Assembly (NCBI RefSeq): GCF_021029445.1
Contig: NZ_CP072610.1
Span: 744,001-808,000 of the forward strand
From: Pseudomonas wenzhouensis
GTDB taxonomy: Bacteria > Pseudomonadota > Gammaproteobacteria > Pseudomonadales > Pseudomonadaceae
Length of the DNA stretch: 64,000 nucleotides
Reading direction: 5' to 3'
The translations under genes were made by a program, and so were the position numbers. Under the pieces are notes generated by a model, which was given only the letters and a program-made list of their open reading frames with translations, did not search any database and was not told the origin of the DNA. Numbering within the stretch: position 1 is the stretch's first letter; each line of letters opens with the position of its first letter. Below, piece after piece: positions 20,201-29,302 of this stretch.

Positions 20201-20836
20201 AATCTGTACCTCGACGTGGCGCGCCTGATCGACGAAACGCTCGAGAAATACCCCGGCATCGCTGAAGAATTGCTCGCCCATGCGCTTGACGCTCTCGTAG
20301 GCGCTTTCCAGCGCGGCGGCGTCGCTGCAGCGGGTCAGGCCGATGCCGCCACCGCCTGCGGTGGTCTTGAGCATCACCGGGTAGCAGATGCTGTCGGCGG
20401 CGCTCAGCGCTTCTTCCAGGCTGTGCAGCAGGCCGGTGCCCGGGGCCATCGGCACCTGGGCCTGGGCCGCCAGTTCGCGGGCCCGGTGCTTGAGGCCGAA
20501 CTCGCGAATCTGCTCGCCGGTCGGGCCGACGAAGGCAATGCCGGCTGCTTCGCAGGCATCGGCGAACTCGGAGCTTTCCGAGAGAAAGCCATAACCGGGG
20601 TAGATCGCCTGGGCGCCGGTTTCTTGCGCGGCGGCGAGAATCTTGTCGATACGCAGGTAGCTGTCGGCCGGCTTGTCGCCGCCCAGGGCGATAGCGATAT
20701 CGGCGTCGCGTACGTGCTGTGCATTGCGGTCGGCGTCGGCGTAGACGGCGACGCTTTTGACGCCCAGGCGCTTGAGCGTGCGGATGGCTCTGACGGCGAT
20801 CTCGCCACGGTTGGCGATCAGTACGGTGGTAAACAC
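17207..20836 (-). CDS. uca: urea carboxylase (biotin-dependent, EC 6.3.4.6)
   Basis: 1209 residues, typical for the bacterial enzyme. Order of domains: biotin carboxylase (1-450; [43 protein letters not shown]), KipA/AHS2-like carboxyltransferase half (about 460-790; GTYSSVQDYPGRLGYW), KipI/AHS1-like half (about 830-1050) and a C-terminal biotinyl domain with VEAMKMEL near residue 1175. It makes allophanate from urea, ATP and bicarbonate. Some members of this family are guanidine carboxylases; no guanidine partner genes are seen here. GTG start with GAGGGA upstream. Its partner allophanate hydrolase lies upstream, separated by the insertion sequence. Confidence 0.93.
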   Translation of the reverse strand: MFTTVLIANRGEIAVRAIRTLKRLGVKSVAVYADADRNAQHVRDADIAIALGGDKPADSYLRIDKILAAAQETGAQAIYPGYGFLSESSEFADACEAAGIAFVGPTGEQIREFGLKHRARELAAQAQVPMAPGTGLLHSLEEALSAADSICYPVMLKTTAGGGGIGLTRCSDAAALESAYESVKRMGEQFFSDAGVFLERFVDQARHVEVQIFGDGAGRVAALGERDCSLQRRNQKVVEETPAPNLPQATRERLHAAAVQLGESVNYRSAGTVEFIYDAARDDFYFLEVNTRLQVEHPVTEMVTGLDLIECMLRVAAGDALDWPALDRAPQGAAIEVRIYAEDPLKNFQPSPGVLTDVHFPDDVRVDGWVSTGSEVSAFYDPMIAKLIVHADTRAEAIAKLQKALGETRLHGIASNLDYLRQVVADERFTQGQVWTRLLDSFSFKASVIEVLEPGTYSSVQDYPGRLGYWDIGVPPSGPMDDFAFRLANRIVGNHAEAAGLEFTLQGPTLRFQSDALIALTGADCPATLDDAPVAYWQPIAVKAGQVLKLGRAVSGCRTYLAVRNGLDVPLYLGSRSTFALGQFGGHAGRPLRTADMLAISQPELPACTTPAPVAQPQAAHPSLIPSYGTTWNIGVLYGPHGAPDFFTAEAIEEFFAAEWEVHYNSNRLGVRLSGPKPSWARADGGEAGLHPSNVHDCEYAIGSINFTGDFPVILTKDGPSLGGFVCPVTIAKAELWKVGQVKPGDKLRFHPIGFQQAQSLEQAQLGSIEALAAISAVTLPAPSLQADTTVSATVLAELPAAGSRPRALYRQAGDAYILLEYGDNVLDLVLRLRVHLLMEALKAEPLRGLEELAPGVRSLQLRYDSRVLHQRTLLDHLLRLERQLGDVAELKVPTRIVHLPMAFEDSATLAAVERYRETVRSEAPWLPNNVDFIQRANGLESREQVRDILFDASYLILGLGDVYLDALCAVPLDPRHRLLSSKYNPARTFTAEGTVGIGGMYMCIYGMDSPGGYQLVGRTLPIWNKYVKNAQFENGQPWLLRFFDQVRFYPVSEAELDEFREAFREGRAQIRIEQSEFDFAAYNRFIADNAAAIEAFQRQQKAAFDAEVELWKDDDPSTAQALTSPSHDDADLDGHLVAAEMSGSVWKVLVEPGQHVEAGTPLLVVEAMKMELAVTAPVAGTVKSLRCAPGKAVTPGDALLLLTPNEAA

Positions 20837-20851
20837 GGTCGTTCCCTCGTC

Positions 20852-20922
20852 GTAGGGTGGAAAACCGCGAAGCGTTTTCCACCAGCTGTTCGGTTTTGTG
20901 GATGGCTACGGTCATCCACCCT
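20852..20922. repeat. left part of a dispersed palindrome interrupted by the insertion sequence
   Basis: Starts GTAGGGTGGAAAAC and continues through a GGAAAACCGCGAAGCGTTTTCC hairpin-like core (20856-20880 region) to GGTCATCCACCCT at 20910-20922. The closing ACG is found on the far side of the IS at 22097-22099. Joining the two sides restores CCACCCTACG, the end of the GTAGGG...CCACCCTAC repeat family also found at 10677-10749. Confidence 0.7.
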
Positions 20923-20929
20923 TGTATTT

Positions 20930-22088
<1,159 letters not shown>

Positions 22089-22110
22089 CAGTATCTACGG
22101 CTGATCAGTT

Positions 22111-22197
22111 CCCTCTCCCCTCGGGGAGAGGGCTAGGGAGAGGGGGCATGCAGGCCACCCTCTCCCCCAACCCCTCTCCCGCAAGCGGGAGAGGGGA
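22111..22197. repeat. inverted pair of CCCTCTCCC/GGGAGAGGG repeats
   Basis: Two units of the CCCTCTCCC...GGGAGAGGG palindrome face each other, at about 22111-22145 and 22158-22197, the second with loop GCAAGC. The same family occurs at 44824, 55652-55765 and 56169-56207. It lies between the IS and the allophanate hydrolase stop codon, so it was probably part of the operon's intergenic space before the insertion. Confidence 0.8.
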
Positions 22198-22202
22198 GTC
22201 AT

Positions 22203-24002
22203 TCACTTCCTGGTTTCGGCGATAAACGCCCGCCAACCACCAAAACTGGTGATGTCACGGGCGCCATCCAGCGCATAGGGCTCGCAGATAAAGCCCTTGA
22301 CCCAGCGGCCATCGGCCAGCTCCAGGTTGCCGATGCCCAGCGGTGGCGGGATCTCGGCGACGAACTCGCCGAAGCGCGCCTGCGGCACGTCCCACAGCTC
22401 GACGATGATCTCGGCGCCGTCCTCAGCCACCCGCGCCAGGCCCGGCTTGGGTGGCACGGTGCCGGGCAGTGCGTAGAGGCGGTAATGCGCGGTGCTGGTG
22501 GTCTGCTCCACCAGCACGGCATCGCGGCTGGTGAGCTGGAAGTTCAGCGGCATGCCGGTCAGGTGCGCGCCGACTACGGCGACGCGGATGCAGCCCGGCG
22601 CTGGTTTATCGCTGGCGGTTTGCGCTGGCAGCGGCTTGCCAGTGGCGCCCAGTGGCAGATTGAGTGCCTGCTGCCAGAGCTGACCGAAGGCGGCCAATGC
22701 CTGGTCATGCCAGGCCGGGGCGAGCAGGGTGATGCCGGCCGGTAGACCGTCGGCGCGCAGGCCAGCCGGCACCGCCAGGGCGGCCAGGTCGGCGAGGTTG
22801 GTGAAGTTGGTGTAGGTGCCGAACTGGCTGTTGAACAGCACAGGTTCCGCTTCCATCTCGGTCAGGGTGCGGATGGTTGGTGAGGTCGGTACCACCATGG
22901 CGTCGAAGCCGGCCAGGGCGTCGTTGATCACGCGGCTCAGTTCGGCGCGAATGTATTCGGCCTTGTAGGCGTCGCAGGCGCTGTACTTGTGGCCGTTCTC
23001 GACGATGCCGCGCACCACCGGGTTGATGTGCTCGGGGTTCACGCCTTCTACCGCGACGGTGCGTTCGGCGACCCAGGGGCCGTAGTAGAGCTGCTCGGCC
23101 AGTTGCTGGAAGGGAGCGAAATCGATCTCCACCAGCTCGGCGCCCAGTTCGCGCAGTTTGCCCAGTGCGGCCTCATAGACGGCCTGGTTCTGGCTGTCGC
23201 CGAAGAACTCGGGGTTGGCCGGCACGGCCAGACGCGGCTGGGCCGGCATGCCGACCTTGGCGCTGTTCGGGTTCTTGCGGCTGTAGGCATCGGCAGCGTC
23301 ATAGCCACCAGCGATATTGGCCACGGCCAGGGCATCGCTGACAGTCAGGGCGAACACCGAGATGCAGTCGACCGTGCGGCAGGCCGGTACCAGGCCGGTA
23401 TTGGGCAGCCAGCCCTTGGTCGGCTTGAGCCCGACGATATTGTTGAAACCCGCCGGTACGCGGCCCGAACCGGCGGTGTCGGTACCCAGCGAGAAGGGCA
23501 CCAGACCGCGCGCGACCACACTGGCCGAGCCGGAGCTGGAACCGCCGCTGACGTAAGCCGGGTTGAAGCTGTTGGGCACCGCGCCGTGAGGTGAGCGGGT
23601 GCCGACCAGGCCGGTGGCGAACTGGTCGAGGTTGGTCTTGCCGATAAGGATGGCGCCGGCCGCGCGCAGTCGGGCTACCACTGTGGCATCGGCGTCGGCG
23701 GTGTAGGCGAACTCGGGGCAGGCGGCGGTGGTGGGCCAGCCGGCAGCGTCGATATTGTCCTTGATGGCGAAGGGCACGCCGTACAGCGGCAGCTTGCTCA
23801 GATCGCCGGCTGCACCTTCCAGCGCGCTGGCCAGGGCGTCGAGTTGAGCGTTTAGCTGCGCTTCGCTGGCCAGGGCGATCCAGGCGCTGTCATCAGTGCG
23901 CAGTTCCAGGCGCAGAGCGTGCAGCAGTTCGGCAGGGGACTGGCCGTCGCGGTAGGCCTGTTGCCATCCGGCGAGGGTGAGGGCGGTCGGTGCGTTGGAC
24001 AT
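22203..24002 (-). CDS. atzF: allophanate hydrolase (EC 3.5.1.54)
   Basis: 599 residues from the ATG at 24000-24002. The amidase-signature domain (about 1-440) has the catalytic lysine in PFAIKDNIDAAGWPTTAACP and the serines in YVSGGSSSGSASVVARG and GTDTAGSGRVPAG. The C-terminal domain (about 470-599; VAVVGAHLTGMPLNFQL, then ICEPYALDGARDITSFGGW) is the extra module specific to allophanate hydrolases. It converts allophanate to ammonia and CO2, completing the urea amidolyase route. A second in-frame ATG at 24017 lies inside the operator palindrome and is less likely. First gene of its operon; the IS follows it. Confidence 0.92.
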   Translation of the reverse strand: MSNAPTALTLAGWQQAYRDGQSPAELLHALRLELRTDDSAWIALASEAQLNAQLDALASALEGAAGDLSKLPLYGVPFAIKDNIDAAGWPTTAACPEFAYTADADATVVARLRAAGAILIGKTNLDQFATGLVGTRSPHGAVPNSFNPAYVSGGSSSGSASVVARGLVPFSLGTDTAGSGRVPAGFNNIVGLKPTKGWLPNTGLVPACRTVDCISVFALTVSDALAVANIAGGYDAADAYSRKNPNSAKVGMPAQPRLAVPANPEFFGDSQNQAVYEAALGKLRELGAELVEIDFAPFQQLAEQLYYGPWVAERTVAVEGVNPEHINPVVRGIVENGHKYSACDAYKAEYIRAELSRVINDALAGFDAMVVPTSPTIRTLTEMEAEPVLFNSQFGTYTNFTNLADLAALAVPAGLRADGLPAGITLLAPAWHDQALAAFGQLWQQALNLPLGATGKPLPAQTASDKPAPGCIRVAVVGAHLTGMPLNFQLTSRDAVLVEQTTSTAHYRLYALPGTVPPKPGLARVAEDGAEIIVELWDVPQARFGEFVAEIPPPLGIGNLELADGRWVKGFICEPYALDGARDITSFGGWRAFIAETRK

Positions 24003-24010
24003 GCTTCGAG

Positions 24011-24036
24011 ATTCCATCTTGTATCCAAGTTGGAAT
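24011..24036. promoter_or_regulatory. 26-bp palindromic operator, probably for the GntR regulator
   Basis: ATTCCA at 24011-24016 and TGGAAT at 24031-24036 are exact inverted repeats, and CTTG at 24018-24021 faces CAAG at 24026-24029. 22 of 26 positions are symmetric. It covers the predicted sigma-54 start point (near 24032) and lies just before the chosen ATG of the allophanate hydrolase gene. A symmetric site at a start point suits a repressor, and the operon's own GntR protein is the obvious candidate. Confidence 0.6.
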
Positions 24037-24042
24037 CGCTAG

Positions 24043-24058
24043 AGCAATGAGGGTGCCA
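24043..24058 (-). promoter_or_regulatory. sigma-54 (RpoN) promoter for the allophanate hydrolase operon
   Basis: On the minus strand: TGGCAC, five bases, TTGCT. This matches the sigma-54 consensus TGGCACG-N4-TTGCW except at the seventh base, with GG and GC exactly 12 bases apart. Predicted start near 24032. NtrC-like sites lie 96-127 bases further upstream. Confidence 0.75.
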
Positions 24059-24132
24059 GTTCTTATAAAGTCTTTTATTTCATGTGGTTAGGTGATTTTC
24101 AGCGCTGCGAGCAGGGCGCTGTCGAGGAGCGG

Positions 24133-24170
24133 TGCACCGTGCTGGGGCCGCGCTGCAAGCGGATGGTGCA
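24133..24170. promoter_or_regulatory. two tandem NtrC-like enhancer sites
   Basis: The NtrC dyad consensus is TGCACYA-N3-TGGTGCA. Site A at 24154-24170 reads TGCAAGC-GGA-TGGTGCA (right half perfect). Site B at 24133-24149 reads TGCACCG-TGC-TGGGGCC. Both have the correct 3-base spacing and their centres are 21 bp apart, two helical turns, as in NtrC enhancers that support oligomer formation. They lie about 100-140 bp upstream of the predicted start site. Confidence 0.5.
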
Positions 24171-24209
24171 GAGTTTCAGGGCTGCTGGTGCGTTCACCGC
24201 AGCGGGCAT

Positions 24210-24274
24210 GTAGGGTGCGCTGTGCGCACCGCCAGCGTTCTGCGATAAAGGCTGGTGCGCATGGCGCACCCTAC
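24210..24274. repeat. inverted repeat, GTAGGGTGCGC...GCGCACCCTAC family
   Basis: A 21-base arm at 24210-24230 faces a matching arm at 24254-24274 around a 23-base loop. Same family as 11477-11535. It lies between the MarC gene stop and the NtrC-like sites. The rest of the 24003-24294 gap is the operator/promoter region; no gene is seen there. Confidence 0.85.
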
Positions 24275-24294
24275 GGTTTGGCGCGCGCTACGGC

Positions 24295-24891
24295 TTACGG
24301 CACCAAGTAATTCTTCACCCCAGTGAAGATGATCTGCGCGGCCAGGGCGCAGACGAACAGGCCCATCAGGCGGCTGACGATCTGCAACCCCTGGTCGCCG
24401 AGCAGGCGTTCGAACTGGTTGGACAGGTACAACACCACGCCTACGGTGAGGCTGGCGAGGAAGATCGCCGCCACGGCCACCAGCTTGTCGTCCCAGTGCG
24501 GCTGGCTCGCGCCCATCAGCAACAGGGCGCCGATGGTGCCGGGGCCGACGGTGATGGGGATGGTCAGCGGCACGATGGTTACGTCCTGCTGCACGTTGTC
24601 GCTCTGCACCGCCGACTTGCCCTGGGCCATGCCCAGGGCGGAGATGAACAGCACGCTGCCTGCGCCGATACGGAAAGCGTCGATGGTGATGCCGAACAGG
24701 GTGAAGATGTGCTTGCCGAACAGGTACAGCAGCACGCTGGCGATCAGCGTGGCCAGCGCCACCTTCCAGGCCAGGCGCTTGCGTTCCTTGAGGGTGTAGC
24801 CGCGACTGAGGCCGATAAAGCAGGAGAGGACGAAGAAGGGGCTGTAGAGCACCAGCATCTTCAGGTACAGGCTGAACAACTCGGACGCCAT
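24295..24891 (-). CDS. MarC family (YhgN-type) integral membrane protein
   Basis: 198 residues with six hydrophobic segments. Motifs typical of MarC/UPF0056 are present: PFFVLSCFIGLSRGYT near residue 18, IDAFRIGAGSVLFISALGM near 72, and PLTIPITVGPGTIGALLLMG near 107. The family was once linked to multiple antibiotic resistance, which was later withdrawn; the true function is not known. It starts 42 bases after the stop codon of the sensor kinase gene, in the same direction. Confidence 0.82.
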   Translation of the reverse strand: MASELFSLYLKMLVLYSPFFVLSCFIGLSRGYTLKERKRLAWKVALATLIASVLLYLFGKHIFTLFGITIDAFRIGAGSVLFISALGMAQGKSAVQSDNVQQDVTIVPLTIPITVGPGTIGALLLMGASQPHWDDKLVAVAAIFLASLTVGVVLYLSNQFERLLGDQGLQIVSRLMGLFVCALAAQIIFTGVKNYLVP

Positions 24892-24933
24892 GGCGGCAGG
24901 CTCGCAGAAAGGCAGAAAAGGTAAGGAAGACTA

Positions 24934-27720
24934 TCAGTGTGGCAGCGCATCGCGCTGGCGACGCAGTTCGCGTTCGGCGATCCAGTGCTCGATCAGCTCG
25001 CGCAGCTGCGACAGCTCCACCGGTTTGGACATATGGCCGTCCATGCCGACGGCACGCGCGCGTTCCTTGTGTTCACTGAGGATATGCGCGGTCAGCGCCA
25101 CCACGGGGGTGCGCGGGCGCTTCTCGCTCTTTTCCCAGGCGCGCAGTTGTTCGGTGGCGGAGAAACCGTCGAGCACCGGCATTTCGCAATCCATCAGCAC
25201 CAGGTCATAGGGCTGCGCCTTGATCGCGCTGAGGGCTTCCTCGCCATTGCTGGCGGTGTCCGGCTTGAGGTTGAGCTTGCCGAGCATGCCGCGAATCACC
25301 TTGGTCGAGATGCTGTTGTCTTCGGCGACCAGGATGCGGAAGTCGCTCGGCACGTTCAGGGGCATGCTCACCGGCGTCGGTGCGGCCTGTGCCGGCGCGT
25401 CGTTGGGGCGCTGCGCCAGTTCGTCGGCCAGGGTGGTCTTGAGCGTGTAGCCGGCCACCGGCTTGGCCAGGATACGCTTGATCCCGGCGTTACGGGCGAT
25501 CACCTTGCTCGGCGCGTTGCTGATGCCGGTGAGCATGATGAGCAGGATGTCGTGGTTGAGGCTGGGGTCTTCCTTGATCTTCGCCGCCAGTTGCATGCCG
25601 GTCATGCCGGGCATGTCCTGGTCGAGCAGCACCGCGTCGAAGTATTCACGCATGTGCGCCTTGGTGCGCAGCAGGGCCAGCGCTTCCTTGCCGGACGCTA
25701 CGGTGCTGACTTGCATGCCCCAGGCGTTGCATTGCTGCATCAGTACCTTGCGGCAGGTGTCGTTGTCGTCCACCACCAGCAGGCGGGCGCCCTGCAGCGG
25801 GCTGTCCAGATCGGGTTCCGGCTGCTGCAGGCGGGCGGCGTCCAGCGGCAGGGTCAGCCACAGGGTCGTGCCCTGATTGCCGCTGCCCTGGATGCCAAAC
25901 TCGCCGCCCATCAGGCGCACCAGCTGGCGGGCGATGATCAGGCCCAGACGCCCACCCAGCCGGGTGGCGGAGAGGAAGTCGCGACTCTGCAGTTCGACGT
26001 TGAGCAGCGCGTCGCGCTCCTCGGCCTGCAACGGTGTGCCGCTGTCCTGCACGGCAATGCGCAGGCGCTGCTGACCATCGCTGCTGTCCAGTGCGGCGAC
26101 CAGCAGGATCTCGCCCTCGTCGGTCTGCTTGAAGGCGTTGTCCAGCAGGCTCAGCAAGGCCTGGCGCAGGCGCGTGGGGTCACCGCTGATCACCCGTGGC
26201 ACCTGCGGCTGGATGAAGCTGATCAGCTCCACGCGCTGCTGCTCGGCCTTGGCGCGGAAGATGTCGAGGCAGTCCTCGATTAGCGCACCGAGGTCGAATT
26301 GCACGTCATCCAGCTCGATCTGGCCGGATTCCAGCTTGGAAATGTCGAGAATTTCGTTGATCAGGGTGAGCAGCTCGTTGCCCGAGCTGTGGATGGTCTG
26401 CACGTAGTCACGCTGTTTGGCCGACAGCGGCGTGCCTAGCAGCAGTTCGGTCATGCCCAGCACACCGTTCATCGGGGTGCGGATTTCGTGGCTGATCTTG
26501 GCCAGGAACTCGGCCTTGGCCCGCAGCTCGGCGCTGCTGGCCGCGAGGGCGGTGCTCTCTTGCAGGGTGTCGCTCTGGATCTGCCGTTGCCGTTCGGTCA
26601 ATGACACGCTGAGGATCAGCCCTGCCAGGGTGGCGACGCTGAACACGCCGAGCACCAGCCAGCCTGGATTGAGCTGATCGAAACCGAGCAAAACAGGGAC
26701 GAAGAAACCGAAGCCGAGATTGAACACCACCATGCCGATGGTGATCAGGCGCGCCGGCTGATAGCCCGAGCGCCAGTGCAGCGCGCTCACCAGCAGCAGG
26801 TTGATCGCGCTCAGGGCCACCAGCAGGTAGACCAGCGAGCTGTACCAGAGCAGACCGGTGGCGGCGATGCACAGGGCGTATACCAGAATCAGCAGGGCAT
26901 TGCCCTGCAACAGGCGATTGAGCGGGCTGTGCTGTACTGGCGTGCCGTGCATGAAGCTCAGGCCAAAGGCCAGGGCGCTGAAGGCAGCGAACAGGGCAGA
27001 GAGGTCGGCGATCAGGGACTGGTTGTAGCCCAGGCTGGGCAGCCACTGGGCGAAGATGCCGAGGTTGGCCGACGAGCATACGGCCAGGCCGATGTTCACC
27101 CCGGCCAGCCACAGACCACTGGCGCTGCGGCTGTAGATGAAGCGGATGAGGTTGTACAGGGTCAGCAGCAACAGGGCGCCGAACAGCATGCCGTAGAGGT
27201 AGGCGGGTTTTTCCAGGCTGACCAGTTCGGCCTGATCCATCACCTTGAACCAGGTCATCAGCGGGTGGTTGGAGGTCAGACGGACATAGGCGACGCGGGC
27301 CTGGCCGTCATTCGGCAGGGGCATCAGGTAGAAGCGCGACGGCAGCGGCCGCGAGTCCAGTGGCATGGCCTCGCCGGTGTGCAGGTTCTGCTCCAGCTGG
27401 CCATCTCGTAGCAGGTAGTAATCGAGGTACTGCACCCGTGGCGAGAAGATCCACAGCCAGACGGGCTGCTCTTGCGGCGGCAGTTCAGCACGCAGCCAGA
27501 CGGCGTGATCACTGGGCGGGAAGGTGAAGGATTGTTTGCTGAGGGGCTTGAACTGCTGGCGCTGAGCGCGAACCTCTTCAAGGTCCAGGCGGGCGCTGGC
27601 GTCGACCAGATAGGACCAGGCATGTGCGCTTTGCGAGGCGGCGTTCGCAGTGGCTGTCAGGGCAAGGCCAAGCAACAGCAAACTGGCGAGTAGTCCGATG
27701 GCAATCCTGAGCCGGCGCAC
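24934..27720 (-). CDS. retS: hybrid sensor histidine kinase RetS
   Basis: 928 residues from a GTG at 27718-27720, chosen over a TTG at 27724-27726 because AAGGA then lies seven bases upstream. Order: signal/anchor (1-30), periplasmic 7TMR-DISM sensor domain (about 35-165), seven membrane helices (about 175-385), HisKA with [13 protein letters not shown] (about 410), an ATPase domain whose G1 box reads DSGTPL instead of DxGxG, and two receiver domains (VVDDND...LLDQDMPG and VAEDNS...[11 protein letters not shown]). Gene position before purD matches P. aeruginosa PA4856. RetS blocks the GacS kinase by direct binding and so keeps small RNAs RsmY/Z low, switching between acute and biofilm lifestyles. 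Confidence 0.92.
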   Translation of the reverse strand: MRRLRIAIGLLASLLLLGLALTATANAASQSAHAWSYLVDASARLDLEEVRAQRQQFKPLSKQSFTFPPSDHAVWLRAELPPQEQPVWLWIFSPRVQYLDYYLLRDGQLEQNLHTGEAMPLDSRPLPSRFYLMPLPNDGQARVAYVRLTSNHPLMTWFKVMDQAELVSLEKPAYLYGMLFGALLLLTLYNLIRFIYSRSASGLWLAGVNIGLAVCSSANLGIFAQWLPSLGYNQSLIADLSALFAAFSALAFGLSFMHGTPVQHSPLNRLLQGNALLILVYALCIAATGLLWYSSLVYLLVALSAINLLLVSALHWRSGYQPARLITIGMVVFNLGFGFFVPVLLGFDQLNPGWLVLGVFSVATLAGLILSVSLTERQRQIQSDTLQESTALAASSAELRAKAEFLAKISHEIRTPMNGVLGMTELLLGTPLSAKQRDYVQTIHSSGNELLTLINEILDISKLESGQIELDDVQFDLGALIEDCLDIFRAKAEQQRVELISFIQPQVPRVISGDPTRLRQALLSLLDNAFKQTDEGEILLVAALDSSDGQQRLRIAVQDSGTPLQAEERDALLNVELQSRDFLSATRLGGRLGLIIARQLVRLMGGEFGIQGSGNQGTTLWLTLPLDAARLQQPEPDLDSPLQGARLLVVDDNDTCRKVLMQQCNAWGMQVSTVASGKEALALLRTKAHMREYFDAVLLDQDMPGMTGMQLAAKIKEDPSLNHDILLIMLTGISNAPSKVIARNAGIKRILAKPVAGYTLKTTLADELAQRPNDAPAQAAPTPVSMPLNVPSDFRILVAEDNSISTKVIRGMLGKLNLKPDTASNGEEALSAIKAQPYDLVLMDCEMPVLDGFSATEQLRAWEKSEKRPRTPVVALTAHILSEHKERARAVGMDGHMSKPVELSQLRELIEHWIAERELRRQRDALPH

Positions 27721-27771
27721 GGGCAAGTCCTTCTATATGAGTGGCCGGATTATAGCCAAGCATTTGCTCGC

Positions 27772-27819
27772 GAGAATACGGCGCGGCGCGGCTTTTTGCG
27801 CTATCCGCACCGTATTCTC
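27772..27819. repeat. 10-bp inverted repeat between purD and retS
   Basis: GAGAATACGG at 27772-27781 and CCGTATTCTC at 27810-27819 are exact inverted repeats around a 28-base GC-rich loop. No T-run follows on the minus strand, so it is either a weak terminator after purD or a binding site upstream of retS. Confidence 0.5.
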
Positions 27820-27834
27820 CGAGTGGCGCTGGCC

Positions 27835-29124
27835 TTAGCCTTCGCCGCGCTCGCGGGCGATGGCGCGGTAGCCGATGTCGTGACGGTGGAACATGCCGTT
27901 CCAGCGAATTTTCTCGGCCAGGCGATAGGCTTGCTGCTGGGCTTCGGCGACCGTGCGGCCGATGGCGGTGGCGCAGAGTACGCGACCGCCAGCGGTGACG
28001 ATCTGGCCGTCCTTCAGCGCGGTGCCAGCGTGGAACACCTTGCCGTCGAGCTTGGCGGCTTCATCCAGGCCTTCGATCACGTCGCCCTTGGCGTAATCGC
28101 CGGGGTAGCCGCCAGCGGCCAGCACCACGCCCACGGTCGGACGCGGGTCCCAGGTCGCTTCGACCTTGTCCAGCGCCTTGGCCAGGGCGGCCTCGACCAG
28201 CAGCACCAGGGAGCTTTCCAGGCGGCACATGATCGGCTGGGTTTCCGGGTCGCCAAAGCGGCAGTTGAACTCGATGACCTTGGGCTTGCCGGCCTTGTCG
28301 ATCATCAGGCCGGCATAGAGGAAGCCGGTGTAGACGTTGCCTTCGCTGGCCATGCCGCGCACGGTGGGGTAGATCACCTCGTCCATCACGCGCTTGTGTA
28401 CTTCGGCGGTGACTACCGGCGCAGGCGAGTACGCGCCCATGCCGCCGGTATTCGGACCGCTGTCGGCGTCGCCGACGCGCTTGTGGTCCTGGCTGGTGGC
28501 CATCGGCAGCACGTTCTCGCCGTCGACCATGACGATGAAGCTGGCTTCTTCGCCGTCGAGGAATTCCTCGATCACCACGCGCGAACCGGCTTCACCGAAG
28601 GCGTTGCCAGCGAGCATGTCGCGCACCCCGTCTTCGGCCTCTTGCAGAGTCATGGCGACGATCACGCCCTTGCCGGCGGCCAGGCCGTCGGCCTTGATCA
28701 CGATGGGCGCACCTTTCTCGCGCAGATAGGCCAGCGCCGGCTCGATCTCGGTGAAGTTCTGGTAGTCGGCAGTCGGGATCTTGTGACGCGCCAGGAAATC
28801 CTTGGTGAAGGCCTTGGAGCCTTCCAGCTGGGCGGCGGCAGCGGTGGGGCCGAAGATGTCCAGTTTGCGGCTGCGGAACAGATCGACCACGCCTTTGACC
28901 AGCGGCGCTTCCGGGCCGACGATGGTCAGTTGCACGTTCTTCTCGGCGAAATCGGCCAGCTCTTCGATGGCCAGCACGTCGATGGCGACGTTCTCACACT
29001 TGGCTTCCACCGCAGTGCCGGCGTTGCCCGGGGCGACGAAGACCTTCTCGACGCGTTTGTCCTGCGCCACTTTCCAGGCCAGGGCGTGTTCACGACCGCC
29101 GCTGCCGATGATCAGTACGTTCAT
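27835..29124 (-). CDS. purD: phosphoribosylamine-glycine ligase (EC 6.3.4.13)
   Basis: 429 residues from the ATG at 29122-29124, preceded by AGGAGAA at a good distance. Starts [18 protein letters not shown] and contains the ATP-grasp blocks [25 protein letters not shown] and [13 protein letters not shown]. Catalyses the second step of purine synthesis, joining glycine to phosphoribosylamine. It follows purH on the same strand after 178 bases, the usual purHD arrangement. The 10 codons upstream of the chosen ATG are open but lack family similarity. Confidence 0.97.
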   Translation of the reverse strand: MNVLIIGSGGREHALAWKVAQDKRVEKVFVAPGNAGTAVEAKCENVAIDVLAIEELADFAEKNVQLTIVGPEAPLVKGVVDLFRSRKLDIFGPTAAAAQLEGSKAFTKDFLARHKIPTADYQNFTEIEPALAYLREKGAPIVIKADGLAAGKGVIVAMTLQEAEDGVRDMLAGNAFGEAGSRVVIEEFLDGEEASFIVMVDGENVLPMATSQDHKRVGDADSGPNTGGMGAYSPAPVVTAEVHKRVMDEVIYPTVRGMASEGNVYTGFLYAGLMIDKAGKPKVIEFNCRFGDPETQPIMCRLESSLVLLVEAALAKALDKVEATWDPRPTVGVVLAAGGYPGDYAKGDVIEGLDEAAKLDGKVFHAGTALKDGQIVTAGGRVLCATAIGRTVAEAQQQAYRLAEKIRWNGMFHRHDIGYRAIARERGEG

Positions 29125-29142
29125 GGGGTTCTCCTGAGCGTT

Positions 29143-29165
29143 CCCGGATTTCATCCGGGCTACGT
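29143..29165. repeat. short hairpin repeat CCCGGAT-N3-ATCCGGGCTACG
   Basis: CCCGGAT at 29143-29149 pairs with ATCCGGG at 29153-29159 and is followed by CTACG. An identical stem followed by the same CTACG lies at 47674-47696, so it is a small dispersed repeat. The remaining 137 bases up to the purH stop show nothing else. Confidence 0.65.
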
Positions 29166-29302
29166 TCTACAAAATTCGAGGTCGCGATGAAGCCGGTAGA
29201 TGCTAGGCGCCCCAGGTTTCGACAAGCGCAGTTGCCGACTGGCAATGAGCATTGGCGGAACCTGGGGCAACAACGCAGATGCCGGTTTCAGTGCGGCCGA
29301 TT

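Noticed and set aside
17207..20836. Guanidine carboxylase instead of urea carboxylase
   Set aside because: The family does contain guanidine enzymes, but no guanidine riboswitch or guanidine-deiminase partner genes were recognised by eye, and the neighbours are urea import and urease. Kept as a minor alternative.
24003..24017. Earlier ATG for allophanate hydrolase at 24017
   Set aside because: It lies within the operator palindrome and only about 15 bases from the predicted start of transcription; the inner ATG at 24002 is more plausible, though not proven.
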